This document shows, piece after piece, positions 13,401 through 22,464 of a stretch of 64,000 bases of DNA. Positions within the stretch are counted from its first letter, which is position 1. Each line of letters begins with the position of its first letter. Source of the stretch: Bolinopsis microptera. Taxonomy: Eukaryota; Ctenophora; Tentaculata; Lobata; Bolinopsidae. Position numbers and translations under genes: made by a program. Where the stretch lies: positions 6,407,001-6,471,000 of the forward strand of contig NC_087073.1 of the NCBI RefSeq assembly GCF_026151205.1. Direction: 5' to 3'. Below the pieces are notes generated by a model. It did not search any database, was not told the DNA's origin, and saw only the letters and a program-made list of their open reading frames with translations.

Positions 13401-16400
13401 GATATTACTTTGTCGACGCGCCTAGTGTCTACACGGTCATCGATTATACCACATACATCGGGTGGTATCGGGCTACTCTTTATATTTTAGGATATATTGT
13501 TTAACAGGAGACCATTGGTTTTGTTTCCTTTGTTTTTGCTACTTATTTATTTGACAGTATCGTGTGTACTGGTGTTTAGATCACGAATATATCGTATTCT
13601 CCTCAGATCTTAAGATTGACCGTTCATATTTTGTACGACAAAGCAAAAGCTTTTCTTCTATTGTAATTTGTTGTAATTTATATGACTTGGGGTATATCGG
13701 TAGTACTCCTAGATTTTGTTACGGTCTTGCAGATAAACTACATATACATTTACCGGGATGGTTAATAGCAGGATATAACTAATACGTTAACTTTGTACCT
13801 AGAGAACCTAAGAGATGAGAGGTTCGAACTTAACGCGCAAAAGGACGACAATAAAGTTGCGAGATGACAAACCAAGACGGAACCCTTACAGTTCAGCTCC
13901 ACCCACGGCTAAAGAGTCAAGACAAGGTAACCAAGCAAACAAGGAACATCAACAAGAACTTTTCGTCAGTAGGGGGACAGGGGATGCCGGAACGACGGAT
14001 GGCAAACGTAATCGCTGGAAGACGGCTGGAAGCAAAGCCAAGGGACAAAACATATTGGAAAATGCCGTGTCCTCAATATTCAACCCCATGTTGGCGAGGG
14101 CGCGTGCGTATGTTCACATCATAGTGGCTGGCGAGAGATTCAAAACAACCCGGGCAACGGTGAACCAGTACCCCCAAACTCTGTTAAGTAGTAAGGATAA
14201 TAAGGAGTACTGGGATGAGGAGAGGAAGGCTTTAGTGTTCCCGAACCAGTGCAGGCTCTCTTTTGATAATATCCTGTACTTCTACCAAAGTAGAGGACTG
14301 CTTGCCTGTCCTCCAAATATTAGCATGGACAGATTTAAGGAAGAATGCAGATTTTTCAAGATCCCTCAGGAATGTTTAGACAGGTGCGAACATGGTGTGG
14401 TTCTAGACATGGTCTTAGAAATGGAGCAAGAGACTCAACCAACAAGTCTCTTCACAAAATGGAGGAAGAAAGTAATGGCACCGGGAGGGTTCCGGAAAAA
14501 ACTCTTGGGCGGGATTGACATGGTCGCTACAGTTGTTTTCGTCATGATGCTCATGCTCATGACGCATTATTCAGACCCAAACGGAGTAAAGGATCATCAC
14601 GTTGAAAGAGATAAGATTGCAACCAATGTTTTGTCGTACCTATCCACAATATGTGTCTTGTGGTTTGTCATTCACTACAGCATAAACATCCTGAGCACTA
14701 ACGACAAAAAAGGGTACTGTCTTGGTTTGCTCAGCCTCATAGATTTCCTTGTAGTCAGTTCCTTTATCGTTGATATTTGCAGTAAGCACGCAAATGTAGA
14801 TCAGAAAATTAAGGATACTATAACGAATGTGAGGATATTGATAGGAGTAGCCCGGCAGCTTTGTCTTGCACGGTACTCCACATTGCTCTACTGTCTAGGA
14901 ACTGCTCTCGTGAAAAGTGGCAAGGACCTCCTCCATATACTCTACATATTAATGATTGTGATTTTGGTATTTTCCAGTGCTGCATTCTTTTTCGAAACTG
15001 AAAGCGGTCTTCACATTGTCGACGAGGAAGTTCTTTGGCACAAAGTTCAACAATCTTTCGAGATCGGAGCAAATGAATCGGTGTTTAAAGAGCTTGCGAG
15101 TATAGTAAATGAGGATAACGAATCTAAAGTAGAATTGGAAGGTCCATATATCATTAGAAACGAGAATAATTCGAATTATGCGGACAATCATCGGAGCTTT
15201 ACATCAGTAATAAATTGGGAAATGAATTTTACAGACTTAACAAAAAGCAAACTTGGAAAACCTGCAAAACCTGATGATTGTCGGGCCAGCTTACATTTTC
15301 ACGAGAATGAAAGTTATATTTCTAATAAATCATTCTCCCAGTATATAGAGGACGACAACTTCAAAGAATACATGAATTTTGTACCAATCATATATAATAT
15401 GACACTACAGATGTTGATTATAGAAGATTACATTGTAATGAATCTAACGTCGTGGAATGTCACCGTGGAGATAAATTCACGATTTGTTAGCATTCCAGCA
15501 TCACTCTGGTGGGGCTTCATCACAATCACAACAGGTACAGAGCGCTCACAAAGTAGCTTTACTAACTTACTCTACAATATCTTTATTATCATAAGATCAT
15601 GGTTAATTTATCGAGTTAATTTGTACTGAATACACCATTTTCAGTTGGATACGGTGATCTGGCACCCCGAACAACGTGGGGCAAACTGATTAGTGCAACA
15701 CTGGCCCTGACTGGCATACCTCTCATAGCCATCCCACTTCCTCTCATCATGAACAAGTTTACTCAGCTCTACAAAGCTAAGAAATATGAGGACAAGCTGG
15801 AAGAGAAAGCTGCTAAGTTATTAAAGGAACGTGCAGCTAAGAAGAAGAGAGAAGAAAAAGACGAAAAGGATGCGGCTACTGCGGCTTTGCGCAGCGTTAG
15901 CAGAAAACGGTTCGAGAAACAGAATTACGTTATAGAGTGCGATGAAAATAATGGCGCATCTCTAACAACGTGCCAAGATAAAACTGCAAGTCAACCTTGG
16001 ACACAAAAGTTGAAGCTAAATGACAGAGGGAAACCATATCAATTGTGTTCTGAGACTGAAGAATTGACAACAGAGGAGTGCGATGTGAAAACTGAAAGAA
16101 ACGATCAAACGATAAGTAATCCTTGGAAAAGAAGGTTAAACGAGAAAAAGAATTTACCTATTATGTTTTCTGAGACTAAAAAATGCACAACAGAGGAGTA
16201 CGATGTGACAACTGAAAGCAACGCTCAAACAATAAGTAATACTAGGAAACAAAGGTCGAACCTACGCGTGAAAAATAGTTTACCTTCGTTGTTTCCTGAG
16301 ATTACAGAGTGTGAAACGGAAGACAGCGAGGAGGAAACTAAGGAGGAAACTGAAAGCAATTTAGGCCCGGACAATTTGTTACCAGACAGAGAGGACTGTA

Positions 16401-18354
16401 AGAAATAAAAAAGACGTTAAAATATTAAGTTTTGGGACAGCAGAAGAACTTTAAACTTTAAAAACTGAAATACCTCACTTTCTTTTTATTCGTTTATCTA
16501 CATTCTTACCGGGACGTTAACTGACTGAAAGTCAGGTAAAATCTGCCAGCTATGTAACTTGGCGAATTTCACCAAATTTTCTTTCAAGTCTGACCAAGGA
16601 TCTGTAATCCTGTACTCCTGAGAAGTTGGAGGAAAATGATTAAAACTCAAGTTATCAGCAATTGAGAACTAATCATTTTTCTGTCTTTAATCTTGTAACT
16701 TCATCTTGTATCTTTTAAATACTTTAATATAAACCGACTTTAGATGTGATCTCAAATTACCGTGTCTTCAAGAAATGGATTATTTCCAAACCTCCTTGAC
16801 AGCAGGATCAGTAACATTGGCACACTCAATGTAGTAATGAGCCACTAACTGTACAAATAACGTCACCACTGTCTCAGTTAGAGTATCAAGAAACTCTGTT
16901 CCTGGAGGAAAATGCATTTAAACATCTTAAAAGCTTTAGTGGACATGAAATAATAGTGTTTTCAAGTAGGCAGTACCATGAGCCGTCTTTCATTAAATGA
17001 ATTTAAAATCTCCATGATATGTAGACTCAATACAACAGTAATTACCCTTGCTGAGTATAAGAGGCATAAGCTCGAGTATCAACATTTTACGAAGAGGATT
17101 GATGGATCCCAGTTCGGATCCTTGTTGCTGCTCGTACTTAATCAGGACTTTAGCGGCTGATATAGCATGTTGTGCGATGGCGGAGGGATAGGCTCGCATC
17201 ATCTGTAATAAGAGTAAGGGTAATGGATAATAATCTTACTGAAAACCGTGCGACATTCTAAATTTTCGTTTCCCGCGTTGCCAATGCTGATCAAACTTCG
17301 TTAAATCGGCAATAACGCAAAATTAAACGCGCGTGAAATAAAATAATTGATTTTTGCGCGCGATAACGTCTACCTAAAAACCGTTCGGCGGTGACTCACT
17401 TGGCGTCATTACGTGCGATTAACTTCGAACAAAACAATATTGATGTAAAAGCTAATGGCCAAACAGACCGATTGTTCCGTAATTTCGATCTGTAACAGAT
17501 GACTCATCACGGGGGTTGATAAAGAGACTTCAGAAATACTGACCTGGAGCACGGTGGATGTACACGCTAGTTTATCGTGGCTCTGAGAGGTTGCTATAGT
17601 AAGGTAAATCCCCTGTTGTTCTGCAAGAGTTAGTGACTTCAAGACGTCCACCTGAAGTAGTAGATTTTCAGTAATCATTTAGAAATTGAGCCTTTTCTGT
17701 ATAACTTCAATATCTGTAAGCAAGAATATGTACACTGTACAGTTGTCGAAAAGCGATTAATAATTATGAATTATGCAGCATAAATTGTCATAATATATAT
17801 TTGCATATTTTAACATGTGGAAAGGATGGTAACAGAACGTCTAATAGTTGTTAAGTTATAGCGACCTAAAAGATCTGACAAAATGTATGGCCCAGTCTAA
17901 GATCTACAAAAAAAGGTATAGTTGTGGAACACAACAAGAAAATTGAGAATAATCTTGCACGAGTAGTATAATCAAAGTACCTCGACAGAATTACTATCGC
18001 TGTTAACAAGGGCCAGAAGGTCAGTAAGATGTCTCACTAACTCGGGATCATCTGGAAACTCTTTCAGGATCTTGCTCAACTCGTCTTATAGTTTGGAATA
18101 GTTAATTAGTTGATCGGTAAATGAACCATCCTTCCGAAGAAGAGCTGTAACTACAACATTATTTAGGAGGAAGAAGTGAATTATAAGTTCTAATATATTA
18201 TGAGTTATTATGTATGTGTATATGAGCCATTATCAAGTTAAACTGACGCACCAGCCGCAACCGGTACCAGAGAGTTGTTAAGGTGCCACTGATAAAGCGC
18301 TAGATGCAGGGCGCAGTTTTTAGAGTGAACAACTAAACCTGTCAGCAACCACAT
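2188..18354 (-). CDS. Large unidentified multi-exon gene, helical-repeat-like protein (5' end not found)
   Basis: Ten minus-strand exons join with compatible phase: 18354-18252, 18084-17981, 17651-17544, 17202-17046, 16901-16792, 16617-16510, 8702-8535, 5065-4950, 4242-4079 and 2810-2188 (stop at 2188). Together they encode about 586 residues. The sequence is mostly amphipathic and helical (for example SLWSLLDNLPTHSE and ILALLLIIYQFD), as in HEAT/ARM-type scaffolds. One exon carries a basic cluster, EEPARKRRRTLS, possibly a nuclear localisation signal. I could not identify the family; similarity to UBR4, Integrator or Mediator subunits was considered and not supported. The first listed exon begins after a clear acceptor at its ATG, so upstream exons may be missing or it may follow a noncoding exon. 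The weakest junction is the GTTCGT donor at 4078. Introns contain two plus-strand genes and most of the left-hand repeats. Confidence 0.65.
2989..3873 (+). CDS. Secreted protein with a compact cysteine motif, noggin-like at best (5' end uncertain)
   Basis: The open frame runs to a stop at 3871-3873. Near its start is a hydrophobic stretch (HYSICVLLITFILIMQGNVFA) that looks like a signal peptide with cleavage before AIPTNE. No ATG precedes that stretch in frame; the first in-frame ATG, at 3052, would remove most of it, so a short upstream exon is likely. The centre has CGCCDIYWTPYFARVIRARF and then a single Cys 24 residues after that CC pair. This weakly recalls the W-x-P-R-Y-V block before the cystine knot of noggin, but the rest of a knot is absent. 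The C-terminal half is polar with a charged helix (MEQEIDRLRRALEESYDAER). An AATAAA lies about 90 bases after the stop. The gene sits inside an intron of the minus-strand host gene. Function unknown. Confidence 0.6.
   Translation: MRQPTVTHYSICVLLITFILIMQGNVFAAIPTNETDCPISKVHSARSSQINLSSNTYNRPSSGQGDKRKHKETSFKVPNKDGVELRTVESTDTTTQNSSLIDILPNLNKPDYEHPLVQCGCCDIYWTPYFARVIRARFNVDLKCRSKKGTPFYGIKTPATRSKLSKWLKNSAVTARRQGMHVKEAVGRRWLELGPWRNQLQNPDYIEKVKMEQEIDRLRRALEESYDAERSRSLPLQYGELDTSFESSPPHIQPHISKRLDPIQNPHNSFKLDPSFSNNLHGRTHKVSFGENST
3965..3970 (+). promoter_or_regulatory. Polyadenylation signal AATAAA
   Basis: Canonical hexamer 92 bases after the stop codon of the secreted-protein gene, with no other plus-strand gene nearby. 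Confidence 0.55.
4580..4922. repeat. 9-bp minisatellite (GGTAACTAA / GGTTACTAA)
   Basis: About 36 near-perfect head-to-tail copies of a 9-base unit alternating GGTAACTAA and GGTTACTAA, with a few single-base variants and one short gap near 4660. It lies in a host-gene intron. Confidence 0.95.
5365..7260. repeat. Minisatellite of ~40-bp units (GTGGGTCTGGCAACCAGAAT...)
   Basis: About 1.9 kb of diverged tandem units. Each has two related halves: one with GTGGGTCTGGCAACCAGAAT, the other with GTGGGTCTGCACTCTAGAAG. Long open frames occur in several phases and both strands only because the unit lacks stops; they are not genes. A short remnant (GAGTGGGTCTGCC) recurs near 8424, on the far side of the next element. 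Confidence 0.93.
7262..8274. mobile_element. Terminal-inverted-repeat element with internal tandem repeats
   Basis: The ends carry GACACGTAGCC (7262-7272) and its reverse complement GGCTACGTGTC (8264-8274), followed inward by G-rich and C-rich tracts. The interior holds about seven copies of a repeat containing CTTTGTATTATTGTGATGTC, TCTTTAATGCCAAATGTCGT and GGGGGCTGCGCCCCC. No coding capacity is seen. It appears to have landed in the 40-bp minisatellite. The superfamily is not determined and no clear target duplication was found. Confidence 0.7.
9618..9914 (-). pseudogene. GIY-YIG endonuclease fragment, Penelope-like retroelement type
   Basis: The minus-strand frame ending at 9618 reads NNIYIGETCRRAHDRLGEH near its start, then IHYNSLHRG, LEFEILKTE and AEAMLILKFKPNINKRDE. 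The YIGET block, the Arg spaced after it, the following helix with His and the late Glu-containing helix are the layout of a GIY-YIG nuclease. In animal genomes such domains at the end of an open frame are typical of Penelope-like elements. The reverse transcriptase part is absent: sequence upstream of 9915 changes abruptly to the ATTAGTGATGTGATC repeat. It is a 5'-truncated relic. A domesticated or other GIY-YIG source cannot be excluded. Confidence 0.7.
10279..10442. mobile_element. Small hAT-like MITE with 8-bp flanking repeat
   Basis: Inverted ends TACAACGGTCATTAATG (left) and CATTAATGACCGTTGTA (right) are bordered by a G run and a C run of more than 30 bases. ATTTAAAT flanks both sides (10271-10278 and 10443-10450), which fits an 8-bp hAT target duplication. 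Because that octamer is palindromic it could instead belong to the inverted repeat. The interior has short repeats of TGGGCATAAA/TGTGCATTAA. Confidence 0.7.
11908..12673. mobile_element. Tc1/mariner-type MITE, copy 1
   Basis: Perfect inverted ends of about 45 bases begin CAGGGTGGGCCAAAAGTCAG and continue through ATACGTTGGCCTTAATAGCT; the mirror copy ends at CACCCTG (12673). The interior matches, in opposite orientation, the element at 59236-60214, so this is one family. No transposase frame. The right end is followed by TA; the left flank is not, so the target duplication is clear only in copy 2. Confidence 0.85.
12674..13814. other. Intergenic/upstream region of the Kv gene, nothing firm
   Basis: Open frames near 13217 and 13564 have no splice context or recognisable protein. 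Any promoter of the Kv gene should lie here, but no core element was identified with confidence. Confidence 0.4.
13815..16408 (+). CDS. Shaker-like voltage-gated potassium channel subunit with giant turret and depleted S4
   Basis: Two exons, 13815-15534 and 15645-16408 (donor ACAG|GTACAG, acceptor TTTTCAG|TTGG), give 827 residues; the split codon is the Val of the selectivity filter TTVGYGD. Order: basic N-terminus; T1 tetramerisation domain ~98-190 (VHIIVAGERFKTT, ILYFYQSRGLL); S1 ~233-252; S2 ~268-290; S3 ~303-323 with its Asp; S4 ~336-356; S5 ~370-393; pore helix and filter ~561-580; S6 with a PLP hinge (AIPLPLIMNKF) in place of PVP. Between S5 and the pore lie ~165 residues (usually ~20), with nine N-glycosylation sequons. 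In S4, aligned by eye to Shaker, only R4 and R6 remain in register. The C-tail has three related ~43-residue repeats. It is a plasma-membrane K+ channel subunit by family, but voltage sensing is doubtful. It lies in an intron of the opposite-strand host gene. Confidence 0.93.
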
Positions 18355-18485
18355 CTGAGGGTAATATTAAGATAAGTTTAAAGGAGATATAATTGCTTGA
18401 TTAAAATATGGTTAGTTAGATTTATTTAGTGTCCAATTTTCAGCTGTAGTCAGTAAGTCCCAAATAAAGATTACAAATTGCTCCA

Positions 18486-19256
18486 GACCTGTTGTTGTAC
18501 CCCCCCCCCCTACAGACCTGTTGTTGTCCCCCCCTACAGACCTGTTGTTATACCCCCCCCCCTACAGACCTGTTGTTGTACCCCCCCCCCCTACAGACCT
18601 GTTGTTGTCCCCCCCCCCCCCCTACAGACCTGTTGTTGTCCCCCCCCCCCCTACAGACCTGTTGTTGTCCCCCCCCCCTACAGACCTGTTGTTGTACCCC
18701 CCCCCCTACAGACCTGTTGTTGTACCCCCCCCCCCCCCCCCTACAGACCTGTTGTTGTACCCCCCCCCCCTACAGACCTGTTGTTGTCCCCCCCCTACAG
18801 ACCTGTTGTTGTCCCCCCCCCCCTACAGACCTGTTGTTGTCCCCCCCCCTACAGACCTGTTGTTGTACCCCCCCCCTACAGACCTGTTGTTGTCCCCCCC
18901 CCTACAGACCTGTTGTTGTCCCCCCCTCCCTACAGACCTGTTGTTGTACCCCCCCCCCCCCCTACAGACCTGTTGTTGTCCCCCCCCCCCTACAGACCTG
19001 TTGTTGTCCCCCCCTCCCTACAGACCTGTTGTTGTACCCCCCCTACAGACCTGTTGTTGTACCCCCCCACCCACCCCCCCCTACAGACCTGTTGTCCTCC
19101 CCCCCCCCCCCCCCTACAGAAGTGTTGTACCCCCCCCCCCCCTACAGACCTGTTGTTGCCCCCCCCCCCCCTACAGACCTGTTGTTGTCCCCCCCCCCCC
19201 CATACAGACCTGTTGTTGTACCCCCCCCCCCCCCCTACAGACCTGTTGTTGTACAG
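18486..19256. repeat. C-tract minisatellite (CTACAGACCTGTTGTTGT + C6-16)
   Basis: About 30 units, each a constant 18-base block CTACAGACCTGTTGTTGT followed by an optional A and a C run of variable length (6-16). The spacer is nearly invariant while the run length varies. Pro/Cys-rich open frames in all three plus-strand phases are by-products of the repeat. Confidence 0.96.
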
Positions 19257-19259
19257 CCG

Positions 19260-20231
19260 ATTGTTCCTGATCACGTGACTTGTCTATAAACCACTCCGGA
19301 TAAGGACTCGTGTAATGTACTGTATTATCTTCCACCTCCATTTCTATCATTTATAGCGAGAACAATTAGTTAATAATTGTAATTCAATTTATTTGTAAAA
19401 TGTTAAAATCTTTTGCGATTATGAATCGACGAAACCCCCAATTTCGAAAAATTGTTCTGGATAATAAGAGCAGAGTCGTAAATAGCTTTTATGATTCACG
19501 AATAAAACAAAATTCAGGGATGAAAGAATATTCATAAAGGAAAAAAATTATCAAATATTATTTTAGCATTGAACAAGTAAAAATATAAAAATGTCATCAT
19601 ATATTATATTTAAATCAGATATGAAATTATTCATAATCTTCAACTAAAAACAAAATTGAATTTGAAAAGCGGCCAAATAAGATCCTTCCTTGATGTATGT
19701 GACCTTCGAGGAGCTTCACAATTATATTTTAAAACAGATACAGCAGCAAAATTCAGTTACAAATTATTGGTCTAAAAATATGGCCAAAATAAGAAAGTGG
19801 GAAAACAGCAGATTTCTATTTGTCTAGAAATCTGCTGTTGCAATATCTGGGGCATTATCTGTTATGTAGCTTTATCTGGAATCTTAAACCATGTGGAACA
19901 AGACGTGTGCCAACTTTGCGAATAAAATAGCATCAATATATTATTTTGGTATACTTTTGCGTTATGAGATCTTGCAGAGGAGCTTTAATTATTTAATGTA
20001 AGCATATAATATTATAGTCCTATACAAAATTGACAGTTAAATTATTGTTCAAAATCTTCTCAGCAAAACATCGAGACAAGATTCAACTTCACAAAATCGA
20101 TATTAACGAATTAAAAATCAATCAAAAACTTAGCTGCTTAATTTGAAAACAAAACGCAGTTGATGCAAAGCTAAAATACGGAACTATCATAAAAATTTCA
20201 CTAGACTATGAGCTAACTATCAACAATAAAG
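19260..20231. other. Intergenic, AT-rich, nothing recognised
   Basis: No coding exon, tRNA or clear repeat. A short inverted repeat around CAGCAGATTTCTA / TAGAAATCTGCTG lies at 19807-19843. Confidence 0.5.
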
Positions 20232-21164
20232 CTAAAACTCCTCACAAGAAAGTTCAATAAAATAACCATCAGGATCGTTAAGATGTGCCACATTTCCATC
20301 CTTGGTCACACTCACTCCCTTACCCTTGGATATCTCCTCAAACCTCTGCCGACTTACCTGCAGACTAATACCCACGTGACCAAGTCTAAGACTCTCCTCC
20401 CCCTGATCATCCCCAGTTTGATAGGAGAAGGTTGAAGGTAGGTTGTGCCTGTGTTGGATCTCAATCTGACAGAAGGGTCTCTGATAGAGCCACTCTCTGT
20501 TCTCCACTGCTGACACGTCTTTGTTGGGCGGGTGTTCCGTTGTGTACGCAAAGAAGTACAGAGTAAACGGATACTTGTTACCTGGTACTTCAGTACAAAC
20601 TAGCTTCATGCCCAACACTTCTGTGTAAAAATGACACGTTTTCTCAGCGTCAGTGCATCTGATGGTTATTTGTCCTACAGCCGGGTGGTACGGCTGCTTC
20701 AAAGGAGCAACCTTCTCACCTCTCATCGGTTTAAAGTTGTCCTCGAACGTCTCCTGGAGGAGCTCTATACCATAACCTTGTGGGTCTCGGAGCGAGGTTA
20801 GAAAACCAACATCAACAAACTGACCACCTGTTTTAACATGTATTCCATGTTCCTTGAAACACTGAACTGCTCTGTTAACGTCCTGGAGCACTATACCTAT
20901 CTTCCAGTACCCTGGATCCTGGTAGTCTCCAGCACTGAACTTGTCCTCGTCACCCACGAAGCATACTCCAGTGGGGGTATAGGAGGGATGTTTCTGTTTG
21001 TAGGAAAATATGTGGAGTTTACCATCTGTACAGTAAGGGTAGTTTTCAGTGGAAACAGGCTGACAAACGTAGTCCATGCCACAGATTTTGGTGTAGAATT
21101 GAATGACAGCGGGGACCAACTCTACTTTTAACCTCAGGATGTTGTGTCGGATGTGACACGTCAT
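20232..21164 (-). CDS. Two-domain glyoxalase I-like (vicinal oxygen chelate) protein, single exon
   Basis: An intact 310-residue intronless frame starts at the ATG at 21164. It holds two tandem VOC domains. Domain 2 (~165-310) resembles animal glyoxalase I: QITIRCTDAEKTCHFYTEVLGMKLV, then FTLYFFAY, IEIQH, LGHVGISL and NDPDGYFIEL. By eye the four metal ligands of glyoxalase I (Gln, Glu, His, Glu) are all present there. Domain 1 (~1-140) keeps a His near ILRLK and the final Glu in DPQGYGIELL, but has Lys (YWKIGI) where the third ligand His is expected, so it is probably non-catalytic or divergent. Glyoxalase I isomerises the glutathione-methylglyoxal adduct in the cytosol. A GLOD4-like role is an alternative. 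Lack of introns, unlike the neighbours, may mean an old retrocopy. Confidence 0.85.
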   Translation of the reverse strand: MTCHIRHNILRLKVELVPAVIQFYTKICGMDYVCQPVSTENYPYCTDGKLHIFSYKQKHPSYTPTGVCFVGDEDKFSAGDYQDPGYWKIGIVLQDVNRAVQCFKEHGIHVKTGGQFVDVGFLTSLRDPQGYGIELLQETFEDNFKPMRGEKVAPLKQPYHPAVGQITIRCTDAEKTCHFYTEVLGMKLVCTEVPGNKYPFTLYFFAYTTEHPPNKDVSAVENREWLYQRPFCQIEIQHRHNLPSTFSYQTGDDQGEESLRLGHVGISLQVSRQRFEEISKGKGVSVTKDGNVAHLNDPDGYFIELSCEEF

Positions 21165-22464
21165 GATCTGATGTCAGGTGAGCGATTAGGCACGATAATA
21201 ATATAACATCAATTATAACCACTACCCTTTAAAGGTTTCAGCAGAGTTCTTAGCTCAATATTTCGGGAAAAAATATTTAACCTCCCAACTAATGGTAAAT
21301 TCTGGTGAATTTTCGACGTTAGTATTCGGAACGAACAATTAGTATTGTAATTCGTGGTAATTGGCATTGTATGGAATGTGAAGTAGACAATGAAACAAAA
21401 AATATAGAATTGGAATTATAGTTTCAATAATATGATCTATAGCTATCAGATTATAAACATAGCTACCAGATATATTACCTTTCGGCCTTCATAATTCATG
21501 TTTCATTATATTAGGTATTAATTATATAATTTGATATTGATAAATAACACATTACATCTATAACATTATCCTAAATTAAAACTTAATCATACGATACTAT
21601 TGTGTTATGCGCACAATTTTGAATATAAAGAAAGAAGTAACATTATAAATATAAAAAGCACAAATATGAGGATATTCGACTTGCAGGGTGTGGGGGAAAT
21701 GAACATCAGAGCTCGAAAGATCTCCGCGTTCAGTTGATACTATGAACTTGATTAGAATTTAATTGCAATCATACTGTATTTCGAATGTTTTACGTAAGAT
21801 CCCATGACATTTGTGACAAAAACTTTAAGGTACAGCTGTAGCGAAATTTTTACGTTCAAAAGTCAGTTTTTCGTCCAAAAATATTCTGAATACTGCATAA
21901 TTTTCATATTAAAACCATAATATTTTTAAAATATCTTAACTTAAAGAAGTAAGAAAATAAATCATAAATTTCCTAAGCCATCACCTTCTTCTCGGGCATG
22001 GATCCGTTAAAAGTAAGCACAAACTATTTATTTCAAGCTTTTAGATTTATGAAATTGCTGATGGCACAACAAAAGTTACTTCAGAATGGATACAAATTAT
22101 AGATCATTAACTGCGGTTAACTAGCCACACATCTAATTGTATCTGAACTTGTATGAGGACGTGAACTGTAAGAGGACGTGAACAGAGCCTCACCAGCCAA
22201 ACCAAACCAACAGAGGTATTTACAACAACTTAATGTAACACAATGCGGAGTTAATGACGACAAACTAAATCAGATAATTAGATTGAAACAGTTAGTTAAA
22301 TAAGAGATCATGGTTGAGGTATGCAAGTTTCTAATACTGTTTCACATTAACGGAATGTCTATTTGATGGTACATAGTGGTAACGAAATGTATTTGAAATA
22401 CATTTGCCATCAGTTCACTTTCCATCGTGTCTTGTGATATCAGAGCGCCGGGAATGAATTAAAA
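21165..22464. other. Intergenic, AT-rich, nothing recognised
   Basis: No exon-like frame with splice signals was found here. The region should include the glyoxalase promoter but no element can be named. Confidence 0.45.

Noticed and set aside
2188-18354. Assignment of the host gene to UBR4, Integrator or Mediator subunits
   Set aside because: Helical style and size invited the comparison, but no extended residue match could be found by eye, so no name was given.
18478-19289. Long Pro/Cys-rich open frames in three phases
   Set aside because: They are translations of the C-tract minisatellite. All phases are open because the unit has no stop; there is no start context or splice signal.
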